This document shows positions 1-6,450 of a DNA stretch of 15,518 bases, in pieces (the first letter of the stretch is position 1; every line of letters begins with the position of its first letter). A program made the position numbers and the translations under genes. The stretch is from contig JAWOEH010000143.1 of the NCBI GenBank assembly GCA_046482855.1, positions 1-15,518 on the forward strand. Reading direction: 5' to 3'. Origin of the DNA: CAYVSF01 sp046482855. GTDB taxonomy: Bacteria > Bacteroidota > Bacteroidia > Bacteroidales > UBA12077. The notes under the pieces are model-generated. The model did no database searches and was not told where the DNA came from. It saw only the letters and a list, made by a program, of their open reading frames with translations.

Positions 1-603
1 AACGACCCGGTATTTCAGTTGCAGAATGCTTTCCGTCAGCTACAGCAAACAGATGTCGAGCCGATGTATCTCTCGTTAAACGATGAGCTTGATAAACTCT
101 ACCGAAAGTATGTAAGGGGATTGCGTCAGATGAAGTCAGATGAAGTTTTCTACCCCGATGCAAATTTTACTATGCGTATTGCCTATGGTCAGGTAAATGG
201 ATATAGACCAAAGGATGCGGTAAAGTACAACTACTATACAACACTTAGCGGTGTGATTGACAAGGATGATCCTGATGTGTATGATTATGACGTTCCCGAG
301 AAGCTTAAGGAGTTGTATGCGCAGAAAGATTATGGCAAATATGGCGAAGATGGAGAAATGCATGTGGCTTTTATTGCTACGAATCACACTTCTGGAGGTA
401 ATTCGGGTAGCCCGGTTATCAACGATGAGGGACATCTAATAGGAGTGAACTTTGATCGAAACTGGGAAGGGACGATGAGTGATATTATGTACGATCCATC
501 ACAGTGCCGGAATATTACACTCGATATCCGCTATGCTTTGTTTATCATTGATAAATTTGCCGGTGCCGGCCATCTGGTAGACGAAATGACCTTGATTGAG
601 TAA
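1..603 (+). CDS. dpp11: C-terminal part of S46-family dipeptidyl-peptidase, DPP11 type (Asp/Glu-specific)
   Basis: The reading frame is open from the first base, so this is the last 200 residues of a protein that normally has about 700; the start lies outside the window. The serine-protease signature TSGGNSGSP is visible, with the nucleophile Ser encoded at 403-405. It is followed by the S46 segment VNFDRNWEG and the conserved tail around DIRYALFIIDKFAGAGHL. In Porphyromonas gingivalis DPP11 the catalytic Ser is 655 and Arg673 selects acidic P1 residues, whereas DPP7-type enzymes carry Gly there. Here the residue 18 positions after the Ser is Arg (codon 457-459), so I infer cleavage of N-terminal Xaa-Asp/Glu dipeptides, probably in the periplasm. 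The catalytic His and Asp would lie in the missing part. The stop codon overlaps the next ATG by one base, so the two genes are probably cotranscribed. Confidence 0.93.
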   Translation, partial: NDPVFQLQNAFRQLQQTDVEPMYLSLNDELDKLYRKYVRGLRQMKSDEVFYPDANFTMRIAYGQVNGYRPKDAVKYNYYTTLSGVIDKDDPDVYDYDVPEKLKELYAQKDYGKYGEDGEMHVAFIATNHTSGGNSGSPVINDEGHLIGVNFDRNWEGTMSDIMYDPSQCRNITLDIRYALFIIDKFAGAGHLVDEMTLIE

Positions 604-1640
604 TGGAAAGTAAAACCCATCATAAGTTTTATGTCCGGGTGAATGGGCGAGGCAATGCCTGGCCCATTCTCATAGGTGATGAGCATCCCCATTACGACAA
701 GCGCAATGCGTTTGATTTGGCGAATGCCTCCTATTCATTGATTCATTACCGCTCGGAAATTCCTTCCCCCGAGAATGTGCTGTTCAAAGCCATTATCGAT
801 GCTGGCCATGGTACAGTGCAAAATATTATTTGGAAAAGTAATAAAACACCCGATGCCATATTTATTACCCATCCGCATATTGATCATACCCTTGGCTTAG
901 ATTGGATTCTGCAGAGTGCCATGAAAATGAAAGGTAAACGACTGCCTGTATATGCTTCAAAACCATGTTGGGAAATGACCTTGCAAGCGTATCCGCAATT
1001 GGCGGAATTGGCTTACTACCGCGAAGTGTTGCCAGGGGAATGGGTACAGATTAGCGAAGATATTCGAGCCATGTTTATTCCCGTTTTTCATGGATTGACG
1101 GCACTTGGCGCGGGGATGTTTTTGTTTGAACTGGGAGTCAATCAGCGTAAGGTGCTTTTTACGGGTGATTTGTTATTCCCATTAATGACTCGTAAAGTAA
1201 AGCAAGAGTTACTCTTTCCACATTTGGTGTTTGCCGATGCAAATAACTGCTTCCCTTATCCCGAAAGTAATCATTGGAGTCTGGTAAGTGAAGATTCACA
1301 AAACTACTTGCAAAATTTTCTGGACAAAGCCTCACTTTCAAAATTGATAAGCCCACATCTCAACCCAAACCTGTCAGAGGCTTATTTTCAATATTTCGAT
1401 ACGTTATTGGCAGAACCATGGGAGATGGGGCCTTACCTGTCAATTTTTGATTTTATTCAGCAAGTAAAACCACAGAAAGTATGTTTGATGCACTATAGTG
1501 GGTTGGAGGACAGGGAGTATTATCAACAAGAACTACTGTCGATGGAAGGGTTGGAACAATGGACACATGAAAAAGCTGAGCATTACACTATTTATACTGA
1601 TTTTAGAGTGCCAAGAGTTGGTGATTTAATTAACTGTTAA
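603..1640 (+). CDS. MBL-fold metallo-hydrolase
   Basis: A 345-residue metallo-beta-lactamase-fold protein. The metal-binding HxHxDH motif is HPHIDH at residues 90-95, preceded by the strand IDAGHG. Further likely ligands are His163 (VFHG), Asp189 (FTGD) and His297 (LMHYSG), so the dinuclear metal site appears complete. No signal peptide or membrane segment is seen, so a cytosolic hydrolase is expected. The substrate cannot be told from sequence; the fold covers phosphodiesterases, thioester hydrolases, lactonases and others. The ATG lies inside the stop codon of the upstream S46 peptidase gene (TAATG), which supports this start and translational coupling. The unit ends at the long hairpin at 1706-1759. 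A functional link to peptidase activity is possible but not shown. Confidence 0.85.
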   Translation: MESKTHHKFYVRVNGRGNAWPILIGDEHPHYDKRNAFDLANASYSLIHYRSEIPSPENVLFKAIIDAGHGTVQNIIWKSNKTPDAIFITHPHIDHTLGLDWILQSAMKMKGKRLPVYASKPCWEMTLQAYPQLAELAYYREVLPGEWVQISEDIRAMFIPVFHGLTALGAGMFLFELGVNQRKVLFTGDLLFPLMTRKVKQELLFPHLVFADANNCFPYPESNHWSLVSEDSQNYLQNFLDKASLSKLISPHLNPNLSEAYFQYFDTLLAEPWEMGPYLSIFDFIQQVKPQKVCLMHYSGLEDREYYQQELLSMEGLEQWTHEKAEHYTIYTDFRVPRVGDLINC

Positions 1641-1705
1641 ACAGGAAAATAAGTTAGACTTGTTCGCGCAGTTGGGGTAAAGGAAGGCATAAGCCGGATA
1701 AAATT

Positions 1706-1759
1706 AAAGGTACACCCGGAAGAATATGACAAATGTCATATTCTTCCGGGTGTACCTTT
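1706..1759 (+). terminator. Very long perfect inverted repeat acting as probable terminator
   Basis: Bases 1706-1731 and 1734-1759 are perfect reverse complements (26 bp) around a 2-base centre; a real RNA hairpin would have about 25 bp and a 4-base loop. The right arm runs into a T-rich stretch (1757-1763), as expected for an intrinsic terminator of the peptidase/MBL unit. The left arm is preceded by AAATTAAA, so it could also work in the reverse direction. The stem is much longer than that of most terminators. Confidence 0.8.
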
Positions 1760-1803
1760 TTTATATTTAGTACTGTAAATCAAGTGGTTGAAGTAAAGTT
1801 TAT

Positions 1804-1836
1804 TGTTAATTAAATAACACTGTTATGAAAATAACA
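1804..1836. promoter_or_regulatory. Tandem operator: two TGTTA-N6-TAACA dyads upstream of hydCBA
   Basis: Two perfect dyads of the form TGTTA-N6-TAACA occupy 1804-1819 and 1821-1836, with centres 17 bp apart. They end 26 bases before the hydC start codon. A 25-base stretch here matches the region before 5622 with about three mismatches, so both operons probably share a regulator. The spacing matches both CRP/FNR-family sites (TGTGA-N6-TCACA) and the NADH-sensing repressor Rex (TGTGAA-N4-TTCACA). Rex would suit an NADH-linked hydrogenase, but the regulator cannot be named from sequence. I found no convincing TAnnTTTG -7 box; TAAGTTCA at 1838-1845 is the nearest weak candidate. Confidence 0.7.
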
Positions 1837-1862
1837 GTAAGTTCAAATTAAAGGAGAACACT

Positions 1863-2330
1863 ATGTCAAACATTACTCAAATGATTCAACGTCTGGCCAA
1901 TGAGCATGGGCGTACTCGTGAAAGTTTACTCCCCATTCTGCAGGGGATTATCCGTCAGGAGCGTTATCTCTCTGATGAAGTCATGACAGAAGTGGCCCGC
2001 GAATTAGATATGTCGGCTGCTTTAGTCTATGGTACTGCTACTTTCTATACCTTTCTCGATACGCAGGAGCGAGGTACCTATGTTATTCGTCTTTGCCGTA
2101 CGATTACTTGTGATATGAAAGGCAAAAAGCAAATTTTAAAAACCTTGGAGGATTTACTTAAGGTGAAAGTCGGACAGACCACAAAGGACCGAAAATTTAC
2201 TTTGTTGGAGACAAATTGTCTGGGCTGGTGTCATAAAGGGCCTGCCATGCTCATCAACGATGATGTGTATACCGAAATAACCCCTGAGAAGGTGACGGAT
2301 ATCATCGCCAGTTACATGCAAGAAAAGTAA
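1863..2330 (+). CDS. hydC: NuoE-like [2Fe-2S] subunit of NADH-linked [FeFe]-hydrogenase (HydC, copy 1)
   Basis: A 155-residue homologue of the 24-kDa NuoE subunit of complex I and of HydC of multimeric [FeFe]-hydrogenases. An N-terminal helical region (about residues 1-70, with the signature VYGTATFYTF) leads into a thioredoxin-like [2Fe-2S] domain. All four ligands are present: Cys78 and Cys83 (C-x4-C), Cys119 and Cys123 (C-x3-C). It would carry electrons between the FMN subunit HydB and HydA. The start is supported by an AAGGAG-like site at 1851-1856, six bases before the ATG, which is a strong Shine-Dalgarno for this phylum. It is first of three genes, followed after 35 bases by hydB. Tandem operator dyads lie just upstream. 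It is clearly different from the second HydC at 13571, so the two are not a recent duplication. Confidence 0.92.
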   Translation: MSNITQMIQRLANEHGRTRESLLPILQGIIRQERYLSDEVMTEVARELDMSAALVYGTATFYTFLDTQERGTYVIRLCRTITCDMKGKKQILKTLEDLLKVKVGQTTKDRKFTLLETNCLGWCHKGPAMLINDDVYTEITPEKVTDIIASYMQEK

Positions 2331-2365
2331 TTCATCGCAATTGATTAACCCCAAAAGAAAAGACT

Positions 2366-3532
2366 ATGTCAAATTCAGATAGGCTAAAACGTGTAGACCT
2401 AATATTTAGCGAAGAGTGCTCGTATCAGGAGACACTCAGTAAGGCAATGAACATGTCGAATGACGAGATTCTTAAAGAGATTCTGGACTCAGGATTACGG
2501 GGCCGGGGAGGTGCCGGCTTTCCTACAGGCATGAAATGGAAATTCACTGCTCAGGAAGAGAGTGACGAAAAATATGTTGTATGCAATGCCGATGAGGGCG
2601 AACCTGGCACTTTTAAAGACCGGGAAATCCTTACGCGAGTCCCGTTTAAGGTATTTGGCGGAATGGCTGTGTGTGGGAAGGTTATTGGCGCCAAAAACGG
2701 GTATATTTACTTGCGTGGGGAGTATGAATTTTTACGTAAGGATATTCAAAAAGCATTGGATGCCTTTCATGAAACGTTAAAAGCTTCAGGTAGCGACTTT
2801 AAGATTCATCTGTTGATGGGCTGTGGAGCCTATATTTGCGGGGAAGAAAGTGCGCTGTTTGAGTCCATGGAGGGCAAACGCGGAGAACCTCGAAATAAAC
2901 CCCCTTATCCCACCGTTGCCGGATTCCGTAACAAGCCTACAGTGATCAACAATGTGGAAACATTGGTCTATTCCTTTATGATTTGTAATGTCGGCGCTCA
3001 AAAGTTTCAGGAGCTGGGTACTGCAGACTCCAGGGGTTCGAAAGTGTTCTCCATCTCTGGAGATACCCCTATTCCTGGTATTTACGAGCTCGAATTAGGA
3101 ATGTCGCTGGCAGACTTTGTGGAGGAATTTGGTGACGGTGATACAAAATCCGTCCAGGTTGGTGGGGCTGCAGGTTTTTGTGTCCCCCGTAAAAAATTCA
3201 AGGATACCATCATTGGCTTTGAGGGCGTGCCCACAGGAGGATCTATGATGCTTTTCAATAGCTCGCGTTCCATGTACAATGTGTTGAAAAATTATGTGGA
3301 ATTTTTCGAGGAAGAGTCGTGCGGACAATGCACTCCTTGTCGTGTAGGATGTCAACAGTTGTTAAAGGGGATTGAAGCAGTAAAACGTGGAGAAAAGTCG
3401 GCGCAGTATCTAGATACACTCATGAAACTCACTGACACCATGAAGATTACTGCTAAATGTGGACTGGGGCAGTCAGTGGCGAATTCCTTCTCTTCCATTG
3501 TCGATAACTTTAAAGAAGAGATGATTTACTAA
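2366..3532 (+). CDS. hydB: NuoF-like NADH/FMN subunit of [FeFe]-hydrogenase, short core-only form (HydB, copy 1)
   Basis: A 388-residue NuoF-type flavoprotein that oxidises or reduces NAD(H) through FMN. The glycine-rich NADH site GLRGRGGAGFPTG (about residues 44-56), the FMN-associated CNADEGEPGTFKDRE segment and CGEESALFESMEGKRGEPR are all present. The [4Fe-4S] N3-type site is formed by ESCGQCTPCRVGC plus the later Cys in AKCGLGQS. Unlike HydB at 9961 (597 residues), it has neither the N-terminal thioredoxin-like [2Fe-2S] domain nor the C-terminal two-[4Fe-4S] ferredoxin domain. In characterised bifurcating HydABC enzymes HydB carries these domains. Short HydB forms have been associated with NADH-dependent, ferredoxin-independent hydrogenases such as Syntrophomonas wolfei Hyd1ABC, as I recall it. 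I therefore infer an NADH-only enzyme. The ATG at 2366 agrees with the start of the conserved region. Confidence 0.92.
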   Translation: MSNSDRLKRVDLIFSEECSYQETLSKAMNMSNDEILKEILDSGLRGRGGAGFPTGMKWKFTAQEESDEKYVVCNADEGEPGTFKDREILTRVPFKVFGGMAVCGKVIGAKNGYIYLRGEYEFLRKDIQKALDAFHETLKASGSDFKIHLLMGCGAYICGEESALFESMEGKRGEPRNKPPYPTVAGFRNKPTVINNVETLVYSFMICNVGAQKFQELGTADSRGSKVFSISGDTPIPGIYELELGMSLADFVEEFGDGDTKSVQVGGAAGFCVPRKKFKDTIIGFEGVPTGGSMMLFNSSRSMYNVLKNYVEFFEEESCGQCTPCRVGCQQLLKGIEAVKRGEKSAQYLDTLMKLTDTMKITAKCGLGQSVANSFSSIVDNFKEEMIY

Positions 3533-3550
3533 GCATTGTTGAAACTGAAA

Positions 3551-5356
3551 ATGAACGAAATCATGGCTAATAATAAAGTAACACTAACAATTGATGGTAT
3601 CGATGTAACTGTCGATAAAGGAAAAACCATCCTGGAGGCTGCAAAAGAGCTGAATATCAATATTCCTACCTTGTGCTATCACGAAGATCTGTGCGTGGCA
3701 GGTAATTGTCGCGTGTGTGTAGTAGAGGTGGAAGGCGCTCGTACGCTTACTGCCTCTTGTGCGGCTCCTGCCGAAGACGGTATGAATATACAAACCAATA
3801 GCTTAAAAGTGCGCCAGGCGCGCCGGCATGTAGTGGAATTATTGCTCTCTGAGCACAATGCCGATTGTACTAAATGCTATAAGAATACCAAGTGCGAGCT
3901 TCAGAATCTCTCTAATGAAATGGTAATGGGTGAGGCGCTCTTTCTTGATTTAGTGCCCGGGAAAAATTATACCGTTGATAAACTCTCACCCTCTATTATT
4001 AAAGATGATAGTAAATGCATCCGGTGTCAGCGATGCGTGCGAACTTGTACTGAACTGCAGGAAGTAAGTGCATTAAGTGTTGCTTATAAAGGCGAGGAGA
4101 TGAAGATTTCTACCTTTTTTGAGCATCCTATGTACGAAGTGGTATGTACCAATTGTGGGCAGTGTGTAAATCGTTGCCCCACTGGCGCACTTGTGGAGCG
4201 AAATTATGTCGATCAGGTTTGGGATGCTATTTATGACGAGTCGAAGCACGTGGTTGTTCAAACCGCCCCTGCTGTACGTGTAGCTTTAGGAGAAGAGTTA
4301 GGGTTCGATCCCGGTGAGCGCGTTACGGGAAAGATGGTGAGTGCTTTGCGTCGCATTGGTTTTGATTCGGTTCTGGATACCGATTTTACTGCCGACCTTA
4401 CTATAATGGAAGAGGGAACTGAGTTGTTGACACGTTTGAAAAAGGCACTTGTTGATAAGGATAGTTCAGTAAAATTACCCATGACTACCTCTTGTTCACC
4501 CGGCTGGGTTAAATTTATTGAGCACACGTTCCCTGAGTATTTGGAGAATGTCTCCACTTGTAAGTCTCCGCAACAAATGTTTGGAGCCTTAGCTAAAACC
4601 TATTATGCACAGAAACGTGAACTGAATCCTGAGAATGTTATTTCTGTATCCATTATGCCCTGCACAGCTAAGAAGTTTGAGGCGGATCGGCCCGAAATGC
4701 GCGATAGTGGCTACAAGGATGTAGATTATGTGTTAACAACTCGCGAACTGGCGATTATGATTCGTCAGGCAGGTGTTGAGTTTATGAGCCTTGAAGAGGG
4801 CCGCTATGATACTATCATGGGCAACTCTACAGGCGCCGGAGTCATTTTTGGAGCTACCGGAGGTGTTATGGAAGCTGCTTTACGTACTGCCTATGAATTG
4901 GTAACTGGCCGCGAAGTTCCCTTTGAAGAACTCAATATCAAGCCTGTTCGGGGTATGGAGGGTGTAAGAGAAGCTTCCATTGTTATTGAAAATCCAGTGG
5001 ATGACTGGAAGTTTCTTGATGGCGTTGAATTGAAGACAGTGGTAGCCCACGGGCTGACCAATGCAAAACAGGTAATGCAGCGAGTAAAAGAGGGGAAGGC
5101 AGACTGGCACTTTATTGAGATCATGGCTTGCCCCGGAGGTTGCTTGGGAGGAGGGGGTCAACCGATTCCTACTACACCGGAAATTCGTCAGAAGCGAGCC
5201 GACGCTATTTATGCCGAAGATATGGGCATGCCTATCAGGAAGTCACATGAGAATCCGGAAATTACGCAAATCTATTCCGAATTTCTGGGTGAGCCCCTCG
5301 GCCATAAATCTCATGAGTTACTTCATACTCACTATACAAAGCGCAAGCGTCATTAA
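3551..5356 (+). CDS. hydA: [FeFe]-hydrogenase catalytic subunit with modular Fe-S N-terminus (HydA, copy 1)
   Basis: About 601 residues. Counting from the ATG at 3551, domains in order are: plant-type [2Fe-2S] (Cys42, 53, 56, 70), His-Cys [4Fe-4S] (His102, Cys106, 109, 115), two-[4Fe-4S] ferredoxin (CIRCQRCVRTC and CTNCGQCVNRC), then the H-cluster domain and the small-subunit tail with RKSHENPEI. The H-cluster motifs are TSCSPGW (Cys315, Ser316), MPCTAKKFEA and EIMACPGGCLGGGGQP. The second residue of the usual Cys-Cys pair is Ser, whereas HydA at 11768 has TSCCPAW. The enzyme reduces protons or oxidises H2 with electrons from HydB/HydC and is expected in the cytoplasm. The frame extends to TTG at 3536, but ATG 3551 or ATG 3563 (MANNKVTLTIDG) is more likely. 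The second fits the start of the paralogue best. A GC-rich terminator follows. Confidence 0.94.
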   Translation: MNEIMANNKVTLTIDGIDVTVDKGKTILEAAKELNINIPTLCYHEDLCVAGNCRVCVVEVEGARTLTASCAAPAEDGMNIQTNSLKVRQARRHVVELLLSEHNADCTKCYKNTKCELQNLSNEMVMGEALFLDLVPGKNYTVDKLSPSIIKDDSKCIRCQRCVRTCTELQEVSALSVAYKGEEMKISTFFEHPMYEVVCTNCGQCVNRCPTGALVERNYVDQVWDAIYDESKHVVVQTAPAVRVALGEELGFDPGERVTGKMVSALRRIGFDSVLDTDFTADLTIMEEGTELLTRLKKALVDKDSSVKLPMTTSCSPGWVKFIEHTFPEYLENVSTCKSPQQMFGALAKTYYAQKRELNPENVISVSIMPCTAKKFEADRPEMRDSGYKDVDYVLTTRELAIMIRQAGVEFMSLEEGRYDTIMGNSTGAGVIFGATGGVMEAALRTAYELVTGREVPFEELNIKPVRGMEGVREASIVIENPVDDWKFLDGVELKTVVAHGLTNAKQVMQRVKEGKADWHFIEIMACPGGCLGGGGQPIPTTPEIRQKRADAIYAEDMGMPIRKSHENPEITQIYSEFLGEPLGHKSHELLHTHYTKRKRH

Positions 5357-5377
5357 AGCTTTGGTAAGAATTGTTTT

Positions 5378-5405
5378 TGCCGCCCTTCGGGGCGGCATTT
5401 TTTTT
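5378..5405 (+). terminator. Intrinsic terminator after hydCBA operon 1
   Basis: An 8-bp GC-rich stem, TGCCGCCC (5378-5385) with GGGCGGCA (5390-5397), is closed by a TTCG tetraloop and followed by a run of eight T (5398-5405). It lies 22 bases after the hydA stop codon and separates the first hydrogenase operon from the next unit. Confidence 0.92.
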
Positions 5406-5579
5406 CCTCGTTGGCCAATTTAAGTTGATTCTAAGAAGTTGATTTGATAATATTTGCATCCCATAAGAACTGTTTTGCAACAGGTATGTGGAGGCTTGTT
5501 TTAAAGGACTAATCTGTAGCCTTGGGAGAGCAGGCATTTGGATGAAAGTGGCGGGTTATTTAGAAAGATTATATTTAGG
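5406..5579. other. Intergenic stretch with no supported gene
   Basis: Between the hydA terminator and the operator before the DRTGG operon I see no convincing coding frame. AATATTTG at 5450-5457 resembles a -7 box (first base off consensus) with a TTG at 5425-5427, 22 bases upstream. It could start a second, longer leader or a small RNA, but this is weak. The stretch is not GC-rich, and I saw no strong hairpin in it. Confidence 0.4.
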
Positions 5580-5612
5580 TGTGATTAAAATAACAGTGTT
5601 AAGGAAATAACA
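5580..5612. promoter_or_regulatory. Tandem operator shared with hydCBA operon 1
   Basis: One imperfect dyad, TGTGA-N6-TAACA (5580-5595), and one perfect dyad, TGTTA-N6-TAACA (5597-5612), have centres 17 bp apart, the same geometry as at 1804-1836. The TGTGA half-site is the one shared by classical CRP/FNR and Rex sites. The downstream dyad sits just upstream of the -7 box at 5622, over the region where the -33 element would be. This position favours repression, though activation cannot be excluded. Confidence 0.7.
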
Positions 5613-5621
5613 AACACTTTG

Positions 5622-5629
5622 TATATTTG
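5622..5629 (+). promoter_or_regulatory. Bacteroidota-type -7 box for the DRTGG/sensor operon
   Basis: TATATTTG is a perfect match to the TAnnTTTG -7 consensus of the Bacteroidota primary sigma factor. A clear TTG -33 element is missing at the expected distance; the space is occupied by the operator dyad. Transcription would start near 5635, about 40 bases before the first gene. Confidence 0.6.
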
Positions 5630-5677
5630 CAGAGAGAAGAAACCAAATTTGTTTGTTGAAGCAAAATACGGGTGCGA

Positions 5678-6022
5678 ATGAAAATTAAAGAGATAGTAAA
5701 TATCATTGATGGCAAGGTGATTACAGGAGATTGCTTCCTGGAGCAAGAGATTTCTCAAGGCTTTGCCTCCGATTTGATGAGCGATGTGCTTACCATCGAT
5801 TCGGAAGAGATTGTGCTGATTACCGGGTTGGCTAATTTACAAGCCATTCGCACAGCCGAGATGTCGGATATTACTTGCATCATCTTTGCGCGTAATAAGA
5901 AAGTGACGCCCGAAATGATTGAGCTTGCTAAGGAGAACAATATGGTAATAATTGAATGCCCTTCGTCGGTGTTTCGAACTGCCGGAGAGCTCTATAAAGC
6001 CGGGATTCAACCTTTGTTCTGA
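5678..6022 (+). CDS. DRTGG-domain protein, first copy
   Basis: A 114-residue stand-alone DRTGG-type domain. It shares the layout of the protein at 7819: MKI/MKV start, an ISxGFASDLMSDVL segment near residue 30, a central strand VLITGLANLQAI and a C-terminal FRTAGELYKAG helix. DRTGG domains occur in phosphotransacetylases and in CBS-type pyrophosphatases, where they take part in an adenine-nucleotide-regulated dimer interface. Here I infer a ligand-binding regulatory role, not catalysis. The frame extends to GTG at 5672, but ATG 5678 matches the paralogue start. The stop codon overlaps the ATG of the next gene by one base, so it is likely coupled with the ATPase. It is first gene of the operon and follows the operator and -7 box. 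Confidence 0.85.
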   Translation: MKIKEIVNIIDGKVITGDCFLEQEISQGFASDLMSDVLTIDSEEIVLITGLANLQAIRTAEMSDITCIIFARNKKVTPEMIELAKENNMVIIECPSSVFRTAGELYKAGIQPLF

Positions 6023-6438
6023 TGATGCACTTTGAGTTCGACATAGAGGGGGGGGATTTTACCCGTGCCGGGTTTGCTTCCAGCCAGCTAAAGCGGGCGC
6101 TGAAACAGCTGGTTGGAAACCATAAGGTAACCAAGCGAATGGTGGTGGCTCTTTATGAAGCCGAAGTAAATGTTGTGGCTCATGCTTATAAAGGCAAGGT
6201 AATAGCTGATATTGATACCGAGCGTATCATCATTTTGGTGACCGATGAAGGCCCTGGGATTGCAGATATTGAATTGGCTATGCAAAGCGGATACTCCACC
6301 GCTTCGGAACAGGTGCGCGAAATGGGATTTGGTGCCGGTATGGGCCTGATGAACATGAAGAACAATACCGATGAACTGGAGATTAACAGCGAAGTAGGAA
6401 AAGGGACAGATGTGAAGTTGGTTTGTTACCTGAAATAG
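6022..6438 (+). CDS. RsbT/RsbW-like GHKL ATPase (anti-sigma-factor kinase type)
   Basis: A 138-residue single-domain HATPase_c protein. The N-box helix is YEAEVNVVAHA (Asn50), the G1 box is DEGPGI (Asp75), the G2 lid is GFGAGMGL (102-109) and the G3 region is GKGT (126-129). Overall length and motif order fit RsbT/RsbW/SpoIIAB-like serine kinases, which control sigma factors or partner switches by phosphorylating an STAS-domain antagonist. No STAS protein, sigma factor or phosphatase lies in the window, so its partner is unknown; the flanking DRTGG protein is the obvious candidate. The start ATG overlaps the upstream stop codon; a second ATG at 6025 is possible. The next gene follows after 12 bases. 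Confidence 0.86.
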   Translation: MMHFEFDIEGGDFTRAGFASSQLKRALKQLVGNHKVTKRMVVALYEAEVNVVAHAYKGKVIADIDTERIIILVTDEGPGIADIELAMQSGYSTASEQVREMGFGAGMGLMNMKNNTDELEINSEVGKGTDVKLVCYLK

Positions 6439-6450
6439 AAATCGGGAAGT

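Noticed and set aside
1627..1645. TTAACTGTTAA near the MBL gene stop codon, considered as another copy of the operator
   Set aside because: The half-sites do not have the N6 spacing of the dyads at 1804 and 5597, and the site lies upstream of a strong terminator.
4258..4557. Minus-strand open frames inside hydA and the other long genes
   Set aside because: They are antisense to strongly conserved coding sequence, show no recognisable domains and have no promoter or ribosome site.
1761..5578. Identical 10-mer TTATATTTAG at 1761-1770 and 5569-5578, considered as a shared promoter element
   Set aside because: Its distance to the operator differs (about 34 bases against 2), it ends in A where the -7 consensus has G, and it is AT-rich enough to recur by chance.
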